DNA of 5,762 nt from Prevotellaceae bacterium (lineage in GTDB: Bacteria > Bacteroidota > Bacteroidia > Bacteroidales > UBA932): NCBI GenBank assembly GCA_031254635.1, contig JAIRUB010000029.1, forward strand, positions 1-5,762, written 5' to 3'. Below are positions 5,654-5,762 of the stretch, piece by piece. Positions within the stretch are counted from its first letter, which is position 1, and each line of letters begins with the position of its first letter. The translations under genes and the position numbers were made by a program. The notes below the pieces were generated by a model. It was not told the DNA's origin. It saw nothing but the letters and a program-made list of their open reading frames with translations, and did not search any database.

Positions 5654-5675
5654 TACCTTTGTAAACAATATTGTT
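5654..5675 (+). promoter_or_regulatory. Promoter core with a palindrome at the start site
   Basis: TACCTTTG (5654-5661) matches the Bacteroidota -7 element. No clear -33 TTTG is seen. The perfect 12-base palindrome AACAATATTGTT (5664-5675) covers the predicted transcription start near 5667, a position where a dimeric repressor could block initiation. Whether anything binds there is unknown. Confidence 0.5.
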
Positions 5676-5732
5676 AGGAATAGCCTTTTTTGGGACTCGT
5701 AACATATTACAAACTATAAAACCTAATATCAG

Positions 5733-5762
5733 ATGAAAAAATTACTGTTATTTATCTTGACA
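5733..5762 (+). CDS. Start of an unidentified gene, possible signal peptide (partial)
   Basis: ATG at 5733 opens a frame that continues to the window edge. The ten visible residues, MKKLLLFILT, have the form of a signal-peptide start: two lysines followed by a run of hydrophobic residues. The product may therefore be exported or membrane-bound, but there is too little sequence to name it. A promoter core lies about 70 bases upstream, giving a leader of roughly 65 bases without a Shine-Dalgarno sequence, in keeping with the other genes here. Confidence 0.55.
   Translation, partial: MKKLLLFILT

Overview
The window reads as a piece of a Bacteroidota chromosome, probably from an uncultured or little-studied lineage. 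Three signs point this way. Promoter cores match the Bacteroidota sigma-factor pattern (TAnnTTTG, twice with a TTTG or GTTG box exactly 19 bases upstream). Translation starts mostly lack Shine-Dalgarno sequences. The ribosomal proteins and EF-Ts have Bacteroidota-like sequences and gene order. Most of the window is core housekeeping sequence, and I see no undescribed multi-gene system in it. The unexplained material is mainly RNA structure and promoter architecture between genes.

Layout. Bases 1-198 are the end of an IS1-family insertion sequence on the minus strand. It includes the first 49 codons of its transposase, a zinc-ribbon N-terminus. Bases 199-680 are debris: a consensus-like promoter with no clear gene, a short heptamer repeat, and an isolated degraded fragment of an RHS-repeat core domain (about 405-617). 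From 687 the essential operon begins: promoter, short hairpin leader, rplM (L13, GTG start), rpsI (S9), a 279-base gap, rpsB (S2) and tsf (EF-Ts), closed by a strong intrinsic terminator at 3602-3636. A gene-free stretch of about 260 bases follows. Then a separate promoter drives a monocistronic AMP-binding long-chain acyl-CoA synthetase (3900-5540). The last bases hold another promoter and the first ten codons of a gene starting with MKKLLLFILT, possibly a signal peptide.

How the genes fit together. L13, S9 and S2 are ribosome components, and EF-Ts recharges EF-Tu, so the first block is one translation module. The gap between rpsI and rpsB has no convincing promoter. It contains a nine-pair plus four-pair two-tier hairpin and a competing upstream arm that could pair with the same strand. 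This is the best candidate for an S2-type autoregulatory leader or another RNA switch, and it is the most interesting observation here. The acyl-CoA synthetase is functionally unrelated: it activates fatty acids for lipid synthesis or degradation.
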